From Anthracocystis setariae (Eukaryota; Basidiomycota; Ustilaginomycetes; Ustilaginales; Ustilaginaceae), in the NCBI GenBank assembly GCA_928724745.1, contig CAKMXJ010000008.1:682001-746000 (forward strand): 64,000 nt of DNA, in the 5' to 3' direction. The position numbers and the translations under genes are program-made. Each line of letters begins with the position of its first letter. The stretch's first letter is position 1. Shown piece by piece: positions 1 through 10,942 of this stretch. The notes below the pieces were generated by a model that saw nothing but the letters and a program-made list of their open reading frames with translations, was not told the DNA's origin and did not search any database.

Positions 1-3000
1 TTGCCAATGGTGCCAAGAGAATATACTGTGAGATGGCAGCGGCGGTTGGCGCCTAAAGAAGCCACGAGATTTGTAGACGCTGCTGAGCTTGGTTAGGGCT
101 GAAAGAATCGGATGGGAAAAGATGGTACGTGTTTCTCGGATCGTGTGACGCGAATCGGTTCAATGAGCCGCGCTGTTAGCTCAGGTGGCTAAATAAGCTC
201 TCGCCAAGCTCGGTCGGAGATCGTCGCTAGTTGTCGGATCCCGAGTTAGAATAGTGCCAAGCCTGTGTGTGGACCTGAGATCGTTGGAGCCGCAGTGGAG
301 CAAGGTGTCGTGCAGATGGGAACGACTGCAGGAATGCTTTTGAGCAAGGTGTGGATCTAGGTTCGAACCTGGAAGAGCTGTACGAGACGAGTGATGGCGG
401 AAGAAATGGTCCTTGGGGATGCAATCCTGCTGAGGGGTAGCGGTAGCCGTTCCAATGGTTGGAATAATCGAGCTGCGAAAGCGAAGCTAAGATTCGATGT
501 AGACGACTTGGTTGGGGTCGTCGTGGGCGCTGAGTCGATTCAGAATCAGATCAATGCAGACGCCAAGTTTGCTGACAGGTCAAAGAGCAAAGATTAGATG
601 GAGGTAAGAAAAGTGGACGGATCGAACGACCGAGTAGTGATGATGATGATGATGACGGGGGGTATGGCGATATCAGCGGTGATGGTCTTGTTGAAGGGGA
701 AATGGAATGGAAATGGAATGGAAATGAGTGGGGATGATGTCGGGTGACGAGAGGCGGGCAACGGGCAGCGGGCAGCGCTCAATTCAATGAGTGGTGCACA
801 GTGATGAATACGGTGAGCCGCAGGGTACGACTTGCAATCGATCAACGTCCACGCCAGAGCCTGAGTGGATAGGACAAGAGGATGTAAATTGCAGGCTTAG
901 AGCTGGGCCGTAGGGGAGCCGACAGAGACAAACCGAGACACAGACACAGAGGGCACTGCCCAGGCGAGGTGAGGCGTCAAATAAGAAAGCAATGATAGGC
1001 GAAATTGGGACCAGAAGAGGAAAAATTAAAAGAGCCGTGGGCCAATACAGTACTGCAGCTCTCAAGAGTGGGTCAACCAACTAGGCGAAGCGGCTCTTCT
1101 ATGGGGTCGCGGGGCGAGAGAGCCTCACCAGCCCGCGCAGCCATAGAGCCAAGAGGGAACAGCGCAAAACGCGCCGCGAGCGCAACCGGTGAAACAACGC
1201 GATTTTTGGCATGATACAACAGTAAGTCCCAAACAGCAGCTTCAAGAAACGGCGACGCATGAAACCGCAATCGGCCAGTCACGTATCAAGATCAGCAGCA
1301 GGGCCCATGATCTAGTTTTTTTTTTTTTTAGTTTTTTTTATCCTTAATTTTTCGAAAGAAAAAGAAAAAGGCCGTACTGTACCGGTATCATATTCTCCTG
1401 CAGGCCTAGACACTCAATTTAGCGCACCGCCGCTGCTTGTTTTTTTTTCCCTCTCCTTGGTAGGCAAGAGCCGTGCCGCACAGGTTACTCGGCTGGTACC
1501 CGAAAAAGAACCTACCGATGACACAGGAAAAGTCAATCTATGCATGCCTACAGCTCTCTTCCTTCCTGTTGATTGTTCTCCTCGTCGTGGTTGGCTGAAT
1601 TCCAAGCCCTGGCTCTGTTGCACTCAAATCTCGACTCAAGAAAGCGTGGACGCCGAGGGATCGGACTACGCTCCCCACCACAACCAAGCAGACAAGCATC
1701 CAAGCCTAGGAGCCTCTAAGCTAGGATCTGCGTGGTTTGATCTCGTTTGGAAATGGTTGTTGCCCTTGGCACACTTCTCCGCTCGCTGTTTCTGTATCGG
1801 TAGAGCCTTTTCCTACCCCAAGATCGAGTTTGACCCGTCAGACGAGCAACAAGAAAAGCTTTTTTTTTTACCTTTTGTTCCCGCCTACAGACAGGACCAC
1901 GACGATGCCCATCTTTTGTTTGAAAGCTGCCTGTTTCGGTGCGCAGGGTGACTCTCACTCAAGCCTGCCATTCCTCGTGACCAGCAAGCCCGCAAAAACA
2001 GCAGCATTCTGGATCATGCTAACGGAACCGTTAACACTCTGAGTCGTTAGAAAGTGCCGTGAACCCAGAGGGGCGCTCGCTCCCTTGTCCTAGGTCGATG
2101 CGGCCTCCGGAAACGAAGCCACACGGGCCCTCATGTTTTTCACAGGATTTCCCGCCTTGAGTCGCTTCAAGGAAAACCCTAAAACCCTGTTGGCATGCCC
2201 AATTCTCTTTCCGTCCTTGCCGATGCTGTATTGTACCGTCCTGTACCGTTCTGCGCCGTGTACTGTATTTTCAACATGCCTTGACTGGACTGGACTGCTA
2301 AATCTCCCCATATGGCCCATCTTTGCTTGTCCTATATTCAACATTTTTGGCTCGCTCAACTCACTCGGCAAGCGCTGTGTTGCACATCTGCGATCACGAT
2401 GGCATGATGGCTCTGAAGCAAGTATGGCATTCTACACTGCTATACACTACTGTCGCGTGTGGCCAAGGCATGACAGCATCATTGTCAGCACAATGAGCCC
2501 GGCTCCGTCTCACTGAGCGTTCGCTGCCTGACAGCAACTTGCCAAACGATGTTTTGCTATTACCTCTCTGAGTGGTGCCCACATGCCGCTTGCTGTCAGC
2601 CATTACATCTTGCTCACTCTCTCGGCTCCGTGGCGTGTCTTGTTCTACCACGGATTGACGACGTCCGTGCACGTCTGTACCCGTACTTGATGGCTCTCTC
2701 GACTTGCAGAACTTGCCCTGCAAACATCTCTCTCGTCATACAGATTGCCGAATGAATCTAGGCGATTTTCAATCCCCGCTGCTGGTTGTGCTGTGCAGTA
2801 TCTCTTATCATTGATTTGATCTGATTCGTTCTTCTTGTGCATCTCCTTTTCCTGTGATTCGTTGGGGGGTCTCTTTTTCAAGATCCAACGCTTCATCTCC
2901 GCTATACAGTCCATGTTCAGCTGCCGTATCCGCGCCTCCAACTCCACTTGGTGGAAAGATCCGACGTTGAGCATATCTTTGATTGCTCCTTTGTTTGTAG

Positions 3001-3760
3001 CTAGCCCATGCAGGCCTCAATGCCCGTCGGTCCGTATCTTAGCCGGTTGAGCTTCAAGTGCGCTTTCAAACACTGAGCACATGGTATCGATCGCACTTGT
3101 TGGATGATGACTGAATGATCATGTAGACAGCGGCGCTGAACTGTTCTCTATCGGCCGCACTTCGAATCAATCGGCATCAGCAAGCCGATTTCCACAACGT
3201 ACGCATTGGCAATCAGCATAACGTTCTTCGGTGCATCTTCATCGACAGGTGAATGCGACATGAACTGCCATGCAATGAGCGTAGTACCGCATTGCCACCA
3301 CCTGATGCATCATGAAAGGGCGGGATTTTCCGGTAACTAATTGTTTGCGGGGCAAGCCTTTCTGTTTTCAACTCTACCAAGTCGGGCGCATTGTTTCTCA
3401 TGATTGACCGATGCAAGTGTTGTCGAGCTCGGGTAGCGAGTATCAGCCTGATGTTGTCGGCGTCCACTCGCATGCCAACTTTAACCTCATGCCGGCGACT
3501 GCAATGGCTCACGTCCAATCAGAAATGCGTAACATGTTGCTCACAGTGCTGCTTGATGCACGAGCCAATCCAATGAAGCCAGTTTTGAATTGGTGATGCC
3601 TAACCTCTGCTCAGTGGCGTTTCTCATTCCACATCAATTTGGCGGTCTAACACGACGCTTTTCTTTTTGCCGGATTTTCTACGCCAGCATTTTCGCCGAT
3701 TTGTTCTTCAGCTTTTTTTTATCGTTTACAAGGTAAGGTAGCGGCTTGATCGTTTAAGAA
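1..3760. other. Gene-poor region with no supported gene
   Basis: No open frame here carries a recognisable domain, a convincing exon chain or coding-like composition over a useful length. The sequence holds low-complexity elements: an 11-bp GGAAATGGAAT repeat at 698-727 (about 2.7 copies), a GATGAT run near 637-655, a 14-T tract at 1316-1329 and several GTACTGTAC-type motifs (1044-1058, 1373-1387, 2226-2271). A minus-strand frame at 2645-2974 begins with a coiled-coil-like stretch but has no supporting upstream exon. The left part may be the upstream region of a gene outside the window. Confidence 0.6.
698..727. repeat. 11-bp tandem repeat
   Basis: About 2.7 copies of GGAAATGGAAT in direct tandem. 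It lies in non-coding sequence and no function can be assigned. Confidence 0.8.
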
Positions 3761-3764
3761 CAAC

Positions 3765-4220
3765 AGCTTGGAAGATTTGTGGCATCAATATCCATTGCCT
3801 TTGAAAGGGTTAGCGGTTGCGCTGAATCATCACCAAGCAAGGTATGTGGCATGAACGCCATCGCATTATGGCATCAGACCATCTTCTTGCATCGGCTTGT
3901 CGTAGGTCGGATTCGATCGACGACGTCTCATGAAACGTTCGTTACCGACCTGAAAACAAAGCTGACGAAAGCCGACGCCTGCCAAAACAGCCTCATCATC
4001 ATCGAGCTTGGAAAGTGTGCGGCATCAACAATATCGCTTCTCGAATCCCTGACCACAGCCGTGCACCTCCTCATCGCAACAACAAGAACCAGCACGACGT
4101 CATCGCATTATAGCGCAACACCATCTTCTTGTTCGAGTTGTGGTTCACCCAATCTGATTGACGGTGGTATACGACTATACATTCGCGACCTTGAAAAAAA
4201 CAGCTGACCATGATCGATTT
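3765..4220. repeat. Diverged 240-bp direct tandem duplication
   Basis: Two copies start near 3765 and 4005. Matching landmarks keep an offset of 240-242 bp: AGCTTGGAA (3765 and 4005), CGCATTAT followed by CCATCTTCTTG (3862 and 4104), and GACC-TGAAAA with AAGCTGAC-like ends (3947 and 4187). The intervening sequence has diverged strongly. A weaker resemblance around 3600-3760 suggests a third, older copy. The second copy runs up to the 3' end of WRS1, so part of it may be transcribed as its 3' UTR. The plus-strand frame across it shows no recognisable protein. Confidence 0.6.
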
Positions 4221-4235
4221 TAGGACATGACTTCT

Positions 4236-5558
4236 CTAGGATGATGTCGAGGCGACCACAGTGTCCTTGCTCAACTCCTTCTGCTTGCTTGCCGTCGAAC
4301 CTGCTGGCGGCATGGTGGGATCGATCTTTCTGTCCTTGTTCATAAACTCCCTGACCATGTCATCTGTCACCTGGGCCTTCTTCTCCTGGAAATTCGATAC
4401 CACCTGCTGCAATACACTGATGCACTTCTTCTTCAGCTCACCCGTCAGCAAAGCTCCACTCCTGTAATCCTTGGCAATCTGTGCCACCTCCTCATCGTCG
4501 TCGAGGAAGAAGGTAAGGTACTGGTAAGAGACGTCGACGTCTGGGTTTCCTCCGAGCTTGCGTTGCTCCTCGGCGGTTTCCTGACCACCGGAGAACGCGT
4601 GTTTGTTGATCTTGTTCTTGATCTGGTTGGGGGTGTCGTGCATAAAGATGGAGCTGTTCTCGTTGGATGCCGACATTTTGGTCTGAGAGCCTTGAAGCGC
4701 TGGGAAGAACTTGGAGTGGATCAAGCAAGGCTTGGGGTATTTGAGACGAGATGCTACGTCACGAGTCTGACGGAAGTAAGGGTCCTGGTCGATCGCACAC
4801 GGAATCAAACAGGGGATGTCGTGCTTGTCCCCGAAGATGTGCGGGAACGAGTTGGAGAAAGAAGGTGCAGCCTGGATGGAAACGAAGTGGGCTTTGCCGA
4901 CGCTGTCGGAATCGGTGAAACCGAACGTGCCTTTGGACTGGTTGATGGTGATCATGCGCGAGATGCGGACAATGTTGGCGTAAAAGGCTCCACCGACATA
5001 GTCAAAGTTGGAAAAGATGAACGTCTTGTCGAGCTTGAAGCCACAAGCGATGATGTCGCGGGCGTTCTTGAAACTGAACTCCTTGACCTGTTCGATCTTG
5101 AGGTTGGCCTTGAACAAGAACTTCTCATCGTCAGTAAGCTGAATGACCAATGGACAGTCGAAGACATCTTGCAGCCATTTGGTGAAGATGAAAGGAATCA
5201 GATGTCCGAGATGCATGGAATCAGAGGAAGGACCGCGACCAGTGTAGAGATAGAAAGGCTTGCCCTGCTCGTATCGGTCGAGAATTTTGTCGAGTTCTCG
5301 GTGGGAGAAGAAGCTACCTCGGCGCAGCAGCGGATGAGGCTTCCATCCGGTCAGCTTCTCGAATCGTTCGAGAAGCGCATCGTCGATTTTGCGGGTGCCG
5401 AATTCCTTGACAAGCTTGTCATAGTCAATAGCAACTTGCTGGCCATCGACGGTAGCTCCCTCCACGTCCCAAGGAGTGACTTTCTGCTCGGTGGCAGCCG
5501 CAACGGAAGCCTCGAGCGAGGTGTTGGCTACGCCTTGTGCGATTTGTTCAGCACTCAT
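4236..5558 (-). CDS. WRS1: Cytosolic tryptophanyl-tRNA synthetase
   Basis: This enzyme charges tRNA-Trp with tryptophan in the cytosol. The 440-residue protein is a class I synthetase of eukaryotic type. The HIGH-class motif appears as HLGHL near residues 116-120 after the [14 protein letters not shown] stretch, and the KMSKS-class motif is KMSAS near 294-298. The N-terminus is short and lacks a WHEP domain, as is usual for fungi. The ATG at 5558 gives a full-length protein with no intron needed. It diverges from LSM2, with 325 bp between the two start codons. A long open frame on the opposite strand (4563-5594) is a composition shadow. Assignment is secure from motifs and length. Confidence 0.97.
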   Translation of the reverse strand: MSAEQIAQGVANTSLEASVAAATEQKVTPWDVEGATVDGQQVAIDYDKLVKEFGTRKIDDALLERFEKLTGWKPHPLLRRGSFFSHRELDKILDRYEQGKPFYLYTGRGPSSDSMHLGHLIPFIFTKWLQDVFDCPLVIQLTDDEKFLFKANLKIEQVKEFSFKNARDIIACGFKLDKTFIFSNFDYVGGAFYANIVRISRMITINQSKGTFGFTDSDSVGKAHFVSIQAAPSFSNSFPHIFGDKHDIPCLIPCAIDQDPYFRQTRDVASRLKYPKPCLIHSKFFPALQGSQTKMSASNENSSIFMHDTPNQIKNKINKHAFSGGQETAEEQRKLGGNPDVDVSYQYLTFFLDDDEEVAQIAKDYRSGALLTGELKKKCISVLQQVVSNFQEKKAQVTDDMVREFMNKDRKIDPTMPPAGSTASKQKELSKDTVVASTSS

Positions 5559-5883
5559 AGTGGTACTGCGGACTGTATACGAGATGCGATGTAGGAGGGA
5601 AGAGGAGGAATCTCTTGACAGTCGAGTCGAGTCTAATCCATTGCGTCGAATCAGGTTGCGTGGAGTGTGCGCAATCTTTTACTTGGAAGAACTTCCGCCA
5701 CGAGTTACAAAATGGCCAATCACATCGGGTCGAATCGGCATCACGTGAGATTCAAGATTGCACGCTTTGAGAGTGGAGCTGGTCCGCATATCACCAATTC
5801 AACATGTGCATCTTGGTCGGGCTCATCCTCTCTACCTTCCGTACAGATTGATTCTTGAAACTTGACTTTGAAGTCTCGCCGAG
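5559..5883. promoter_or_regulatory. Divergent upstream region of WRS1 and LSM2
   Basis: These 325 bp separate two divergent start codons and must contain the promoters and leaders of both genes. I see no TATA-like box, and no repeat or ncRNA. Confidence 0.5.
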
Positions 5884-6638
5884 ATGGTAAGTAAGCGTGA
5901 TCAGACGGCGCCTCTTGCTAGCAATTGGTTCAACTTGGTTCAACTTGGTTTTCACGAAAGCAGACTATTGACACGATCTGAAGTTACTCTGCTCCTCTTG
6001 CGTTCTGTTGTGTAGTTGATCTTCTCGGCATTCAAGACCCTTACCGGGCAACAGGTCACCATCGAACTCAAGAATGACCTCGCCATTCAAGGCACACTCA
6101 AGAGTGTCGACCAGTAGGTAGATTTGTGCCCGTTCCTGTCCCCATTGGCATTGAATGCATTACTGACCACGACTACAATATGCCGTCCTCAACCTCGCCC
6201 ACTGTCTTCTCTACATTGTCGATGCCACTCTCTGACTGCCCAACGCTCTTGCACGATAGGTTCTTGAACTTCAAGATTGATAATATCCGCGTTCTTGACG
6301 AAGCGAAACACCCTCACATGGTAAGTCGATGGCGCCCTTCGCAAAGCTCGAGTCGACAGTCGCTAATACACCTTCCTTCCAACCTCTCATATATCTTGCT
6401 GGAATCCTTAGATGGCAGTCAAGTCCGCTTTCATCCGCGGCTCCGTGGTTAGATACGTTCACATCCCAGCCGCAGCAGTCGACACCCAGTTGTTAGAAGA
6501 TGCCACCAGGAGAGGTAAGCGCCTTCGTCCTCCCATGTAGCGTCATGCTCGTTCACCATTACTCACTCTTGACAACCTGTTTGCTTCCAAACGATCGACC
6601 AATATCCAACAGAGGCTGCCTCGCAAGCCAAGCGCTAA
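5884..6638 (+). CDS. LSM2: U6 snRNA-associated Sm-like protein LSm2 (5 exons)
   Basis: LSm2 is a ring subunit of the Lsm1-7 (mRNA decay) and Lsm2-8 (U6 snRNP) complexes. Exons by splice signals: 5884-5886, 6016-6113, 6260-6320, 6412-6514, 6613-6638, giving 96 residues against 95 in the human protein. All four introns are GT..AG with phases kept. The joined product begins MLIFSAFKTL, carries VELKNDL-like Sm1 sequence (TIELKNDLAIQGTLKSVDQ) and the Sm2 signature IRGSVVRYV. The first exon is only the start codon, which is unusual. Intron 1 contains two direct copies of a 10-bp GGTTCAACTT unit near 5927-5950. The donor of intron 2 is GTAGGT immediately before an in-frame TAG, so splicing is required. 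The ORF fragments alone do not reveal this gene. Confidence 0.93.
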
Positions 6639-8196
6639 GACCATCCATCCACTTGTTCATCCGCTCTCGAACATCGAATGCCTCGATTGGGTCGCAGCAA
6701 CTCCTCGCCCTACTTCGATTGTACATTAGCGACTTTGCAATTGCAAGCTATACTTACGCCAAACGCACACCGCGAGACGTGCATTGTCTGTGAAACCACC
6801 ATCACTCAGTCGCCCGCCATCCACTCAGGTTCGCTCAGGGCTCAAAAGAGAATTCAAGATGCAGACAACCACAACCACACCAACATTTAAGTTTTTGACT
6901 TTCATGACATTCGACAACGCCAAAAAGATCTTACTTGCTCCACTCATCCCGAGAAATGAGGCGCGGAGGAACAAGCGACGAGCTTCTTGAGATAAACAGG
7001 ATTCGTCCCTGCCAAGTAGGATGTACCTGCTGCGAGACTTCCGACTTCCAAAAAGAAAGTATCTTCGCTTTGGGCATTCGCGACCTCGAGAGACCAGATT
7101 GTGCAAGGGACTGGGGACGTTCCACGCATCGACCGGACCTTTGCCTTGATCAACGAGGCAGCGATCACAAAGAGGTTATCTTGATGAGAGCGGTAGAGCT
7201 CGCGGGAAGAGAACGTTGTCTAACCCCAACCGCTAGGCGGCCAAGGCTGGGGGAGGCGCTCGAGGCAGCCGTACTAAACCAGAGTTCTGCGAACTCAAAA
7301 TCGACGCCAAATCCATGCATGGCGTTTGTCTTGACCGAGGAACACTAAAGCTCGATCTTGTTCAACAGGCTTCCAGCCCAAGATTTCTGCGCATCAGCGC
7401 GGTCTTTGCCCAAATTGGCGTAATATTTGCCCCGATAGAGCGAGTTTGTTGCCCCCGAATGGGACCAGTTTTGTCTGCGATAAGACGAGTTTGTTGCCCG
7501 CAAATGGGACCATTTCCTTGCCCGATACAATCTTTGCCCGAGGTAGCAATCTTTGTCGGTGGGCGATCTTTGCCCGCGATGGGACCTTACTTTGCCCGCA
7601 CAGGGGCGGGGATCTGACGCTCGACCCCCCTACTATAACGACTGGCGTCCCGAGACCCAGCCGGACCCTCCTCACCTCCCTGATGGCGACGTTATCCGAA
7701 GTCCCATGTTCGCAGGTTACCTGAGGTTCTCCGAGGAGGATGAGGAGAAGAAGCAGGAAAGCGGGCAGGGGAAAGGGGGTATTTATGTCTTTCGCTCGGC
7801 ACAGCCTTGACTTCAAAATTTTGCTGGGCCGCGTGTGTGCGCAAGGCAGAAGACCAGTCAAAATTTTTCTTTCCGCTAAACCTCGAGTTTGCATGCGGGC
7901 GTTTGTGCTCAGGCCATTCCAATTCTGCGCTTGACCCACTCGGCCTTCATGTTCCCTTTATTAATAATAACCTGCAGAGCGTGGGATTGCTGCTTATCGC
8001 TTCGGTGATCGGCTTGAGCATACTCGAAATGCACAACAAATGTACTGCTCAACACGCACACTCTTTTGCCTGACCCGCTAGAGCAGGACGTCAATCAAGT
8101 GCCGTGTAGATGCCAGGGGCTGTGGAAGGGCACGCGCAGTACAGTACAGAACAAAGAACAAACCAAAACTGCGGCAAGGGGACCAAGGAGAGAGCC
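6639..8196. other. Gene-poor interval between LSM2 and TAF6
   Basis: No supported gene. A minus-strand frame at 7394-7939 and plus-strand frames at 7315-7810 are open mainly because of the 45-bp array inside them. A minus-strand frame at 6944-7168 has a plausible composition but no recognisable family. A GTACAGTACAG motif occurs at 8137-8150. Confidence 0.5.
7421..7610. repeat. Degenerate 45-bp tandem repeat array
   Basis: Two well-matched 45-bp units lie at 7441-7485 and 7486-7530; each opens with CGAGTTTGTTGCCC and contains AATGGGACCA. They are flanked by shorter degenerate pieces built from TTTGCCCG, GATA and ATGGGACC (7421-7440 and 7531-7605). Because 45 is a multiple of three, every frame stays open and translates as 15-residue repeats, so openness is not evidence for coding. 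Confidence 0.75.
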
Positions 8197-10296
8197 TCAA
8201 GACGATTCTTGCTTCATTTGAGCCGCCGAGGGTGCTGTTGGCGCTTGTCCACCTCTGCTCTGCGCAGCTGTGCTTCGCATACCAAGCTCCGTCTCCAATG
8301 CGGCCCTCGCTCTAGCATCCACTTTGACCACCTTCTGCATCCAATACGGTCCAAATGTCTTGTCTAGCGTCTCCTCCCTCTCCTCCGCCGTCCCCGTCAG
8401 CTCTGCGTTGGGCGCCACAAACGGTGGGAGCAGCGCATGCAATGCACCTGTGACTTCATTGACGATCGGTTTCATCTGCACCGCTCGCAACTCTTGGCGT
8501 TCATCGCTATGCAGTGAGCCAGACTCCCACGCCTGCATCCAGCCTCCCAACAAGCGAAGCGGACAGGCTGGTGAAGTGGTTTGATCGGGCTGCTCGGACC
8601 CGTCGCCGAGCTTGGCATTGAGTTGGGCCGAATAAGAAAGCAGGACACGGAACGATGCCTTGCCGAGTCGACGAAGCGCCATCAGCGCTCCGAGCTTCGT
8701 GCCGGGACTCGCGCGAGGTTCTCGCAGCGTTGTGATGGATGCCCCAGTCTCTCCACGGCGACCGTCCTGATCGCTGCTGCCAGGAACAATGCCGGTCATG
8801 AGAGCCTTGAACAGGGTAGCGACCACACGTGGTTTCAGAGTAGGGTAGGATGCGCCAAACGTATCGACAACGTGACTGAGAAGTGCCGATGCATGAGCCC
8901 GCAGCGAGTAGGACGATGGGCCGGCTGTGACCAAAGGAGTTTGGACATCGTCCGAGCCGTGAAGCTGACGCAACAGCTCAGGCTCGGCCAACGACGCTGT
9001 GAGCAGGACCGAAAGGATGGAGGGCATCATTTGGTGCAAGTACGGCTCGACAAAGATGTGTGGGTTGACCAGAATAGCGTGAATCGTGTTCAGAAGAACG
9101 CCAAGCATGTGGTTGTCGGCGGTGCTGATCTGTCGAGTCTCGCGCACCGCTGTCGCTTGTTCGGGCTCAGCGTTGTCATCGGAAGGAGATCGGAGGATTT
9201 CGATGACCTTGCTTCCAACAAACTGTATCAGGTAAGGCACAAGCTGGTGAAGACCAGGATCGCCACGTAGACTGGCCAAAGCAGCATCGCGCACGTGATT
9301 GCCTGATCCCTTCTGAGCGAATGCTTTGAGCGGCTTGGCGAGGCTGACAGTGGGCCGTGGTGGTGTGACAATTTGATCGACACTTCCGGCTGCATCCATG
9401 TCGACGTCATGTGTTGTTGACTGTGCAGGCGCCAATGCCGGCTCTTCGATCTCATCGTCCAGATCTTCGTCCGCTTCCGGAGGAGGACTGACGATGGACT
9501 TGGTGAGGCGCTCGTAGTAGAGTTGAAGCTCGCGCGAGAGAATGTGCTTGACCAGCGGCTTCGCAACTGCCTGACCGTCTCCACCGGCCACGGTAACCGC
9601 TTTGACGGCAGGTGCCGTAGCACTGGGCTGAATTGAAGCAGGACCGACAAATCCAGAGACTCCTTTTGCCTCTGCGATGGCGATTGGTGACGGATTCTGC
9701 GGGACAGCCGGCTGTACGCCCTCAATTGCCAACCAGTGTGCACCCCAACCTATGCCTCGTCCGATACCAATCTTGGGTCCCGCCTCGAGAATCTTGTCGA
9801 AGTCGATCTCTTCATCTTCCACGTAATGCAGTGGTACGCCAGAAGCAGTCTGCACCCGTCGGAACGTCGGGCCTGCTGTATACCTATTCGGATCGTTTGC
9901 GCCGGATCTTCCTGAAGACGAAGAAAGGAAGCCGTAGATGGGCTCGATGTTGCGTGCGCGGAGTGCGGCATCAATGTCAGTCGTCTTGAGTTGATCTCTC
10001 TTCGAGTGCCGCATGTATTTTGTGGCATCTTGGACGATCTCGCGGATGCGATATTCCACGTCAGCTGCGAGCGCAGCCGCAACGCTCTCTTTCATGCCGA
10101 TGATACCGACCGACTCGGCAACATCTCGAACCGTGTCAGTTGGGTACACTGATGCTGGAACACCAGCTAGCGAACCGAGCCCAATGCCTCCACCGGCGCT
10201 CCCGGATGCTGAAGATGAGAGTCCAAGTCCTATGGATGCATGATTTGAAGCGGAAGTGCCAGCAGCATTGGAACTGCTTTTCGCCGAAGGCGCCAT
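8197..10296 (-). CDS. TAF6: TFIID subunit TAF6
   Basis: TAF6 is a core TFIID subunit that pairs with TAF9 through a histone fold; in many fungi it is also in SAGA. The 699-residue intron-less protein has a Ser/Ala/Gly-rich leader, then a histone fold at about residues 50-123 (from VYPTDTVRDVAESVG to NIEPIYGF). A linker with acidic DEDLDDEIEEP-type sequence precedes the C-terminal TAF6C HEAT-like region (about 250-480), including the LVKHILSRELQLYYERL stretch. The tail beyond about 600 is Ala-rich and less conserved. The start is the ATG at 10296 (MAPSAKSSS). The Ala/Ser-rich N-terminus ahead of the fold is longer than in yeast. Confidence 0.93.
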   Translation of the reverse strand: MAPSAKSSSNAAGTSASNHASIGLGLSSSASGSAGGGIGLGSLAGVPASVYPTDTVRDVAESVGIIGMKESVAAALAADVEYRIREIVQDATKYMRHSKRDQLKTTDIDAALRARNIEPIYGFLSSSSGRSGANDPNRYTAGPTFRRVQTASGVPLHYVEDEEIDFDKILEAGPKIGIGRGIGWGAHWLAIEGVQPAVPQNPSPIAIAEAKGVSGFVGPASIQPSATAPAVKAVTVAGGDGQAVAKPLVKHILSRELQLYYERLTKSIVSPPPEADEDLDDEIEEPALAPAQSTTHDVDMDAAGSVDQIVTPPRPTVSLAKPLKAFAQKGSGNHVRDAALASLRGDPGLHQLVPYLIQFVGSKVIEILRSPSDDNAEPEQATAVRETRQISTADNHMLGVLLNTIHAILVNPHIFVEPYLHQMMPSILSVLLTASLAEPELLRQLHGSDDVQTPLVTAGPSSYSLRAHASALLSHVVDTFGASYPTLKPRVVATLFKALMTGIVPGSSDQDGRRGETGASITTLREPRASPGTKLGALMALRRLGKASFRVLLSYSAQLNAKLGDGSEQPDQTTSPACPLRLLGGWMQAWESGSLHSDERQELRAVQMKPIVNEVTGALHALLPPFVAPNAELTGTAEEREETLDKTFGPYWMQKVVKVDARARAALETELGMRSTAAQSRGGQAPTAPSAAQMKQESS

Positions 10297-10942
10297 GATG
10301 ATGCGTGCTGCGATTCGAGAACTTTACCTTGTGACCGCCGCGAGTGCAAGGAGCCAGCGTACCAATCGCTCCGGCTCCGTATGGATAAAGTCGAACTTGA
10401 CTGCAGCTTTTGCCCCGTTGCTACTGAGGGACGTGAATCTAGTGAGACCGTGAGGATGCGAATGCCCGAAGAGAGGAAGGGAATGTGTTGGTGGAACGTC
10501 GAAAACGGCCAAGTGCGTCGCGGATGGGTCGGAATTCGGCGACCCGGAAGATCCTCCAATTTTAGCGCGTACTGTCTACAGAGTCGCGTGGGGCTTTGTT
10601 CGTAGAACGCTGTACTCATAATTATGGCATGGCTCGCTACTGTAGCAGCTCATGAAAGACTGCTTGTGACCTGCCGGCACTCTCCCTATAGGATGTAGAG
10701 GATAATATCATTTTGAGCGACTGGGTTGGGAAGGGGCATGATACAAATACAAATAGGAAAGCGTACAGTGGCAGGATGGCTAGGGGTTTCTGGGACGGTC
10801 GAAGAGCGTTGACTTTTGCGTCGGCGAGAATGAAGTATCACTTCAGCTTTGACTGCGCGGAACACGACTCAGATTCGAAAACCAGCGGAGCATGCCGGGT
10901 ATGTGGACTGATCAACGATATCAGAGCAGCGACAAATCGCCC
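10297..10942. other. Interval between TAF6 start and gamma-tubulin stop
   Basis: This 646-bp stretch should hold the TAF6 promoter and the gamma-tubulin 3' UTR. I see no additional gene, RNA or repeat in it. Confidence 0.5.

Noticed and set aside
178..376. tRNA-like words (TTAGCTCAGGTGG near 176 and GGTTCGAACC at 361-370)
   Set aside because: They resemble A and B boxes but are about 180 bp apart, and neither a T stem, an anticodon arm nor an acceptor stem can be paired.
2164..2190. AACCCTAAAACCCTG resembling telomere repeat
   Set aside because: Only two imperfect units in a chromosomal interior context; not enough to call an interstitial telomere.
2645..2974. Minus-strand 109-codon frame with a coiled-coil-like start
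   Set aside because: The first 60 residues look plausible, but no neighbouring exons, family or promoter could be found.
4563..5594. 343-codon plus-strand frame opposite WRS1
   Set aside because: It is antisense to a secure gene, has no recognisable domain and opens because of the sense codon bias.
7394..7939. 181-codon minus-strand frame with 15-residue repeats
   Set aside because: The repeats come from the 45-bp DNA array, all frames are open there, and no start context, homology or splice support is seen.
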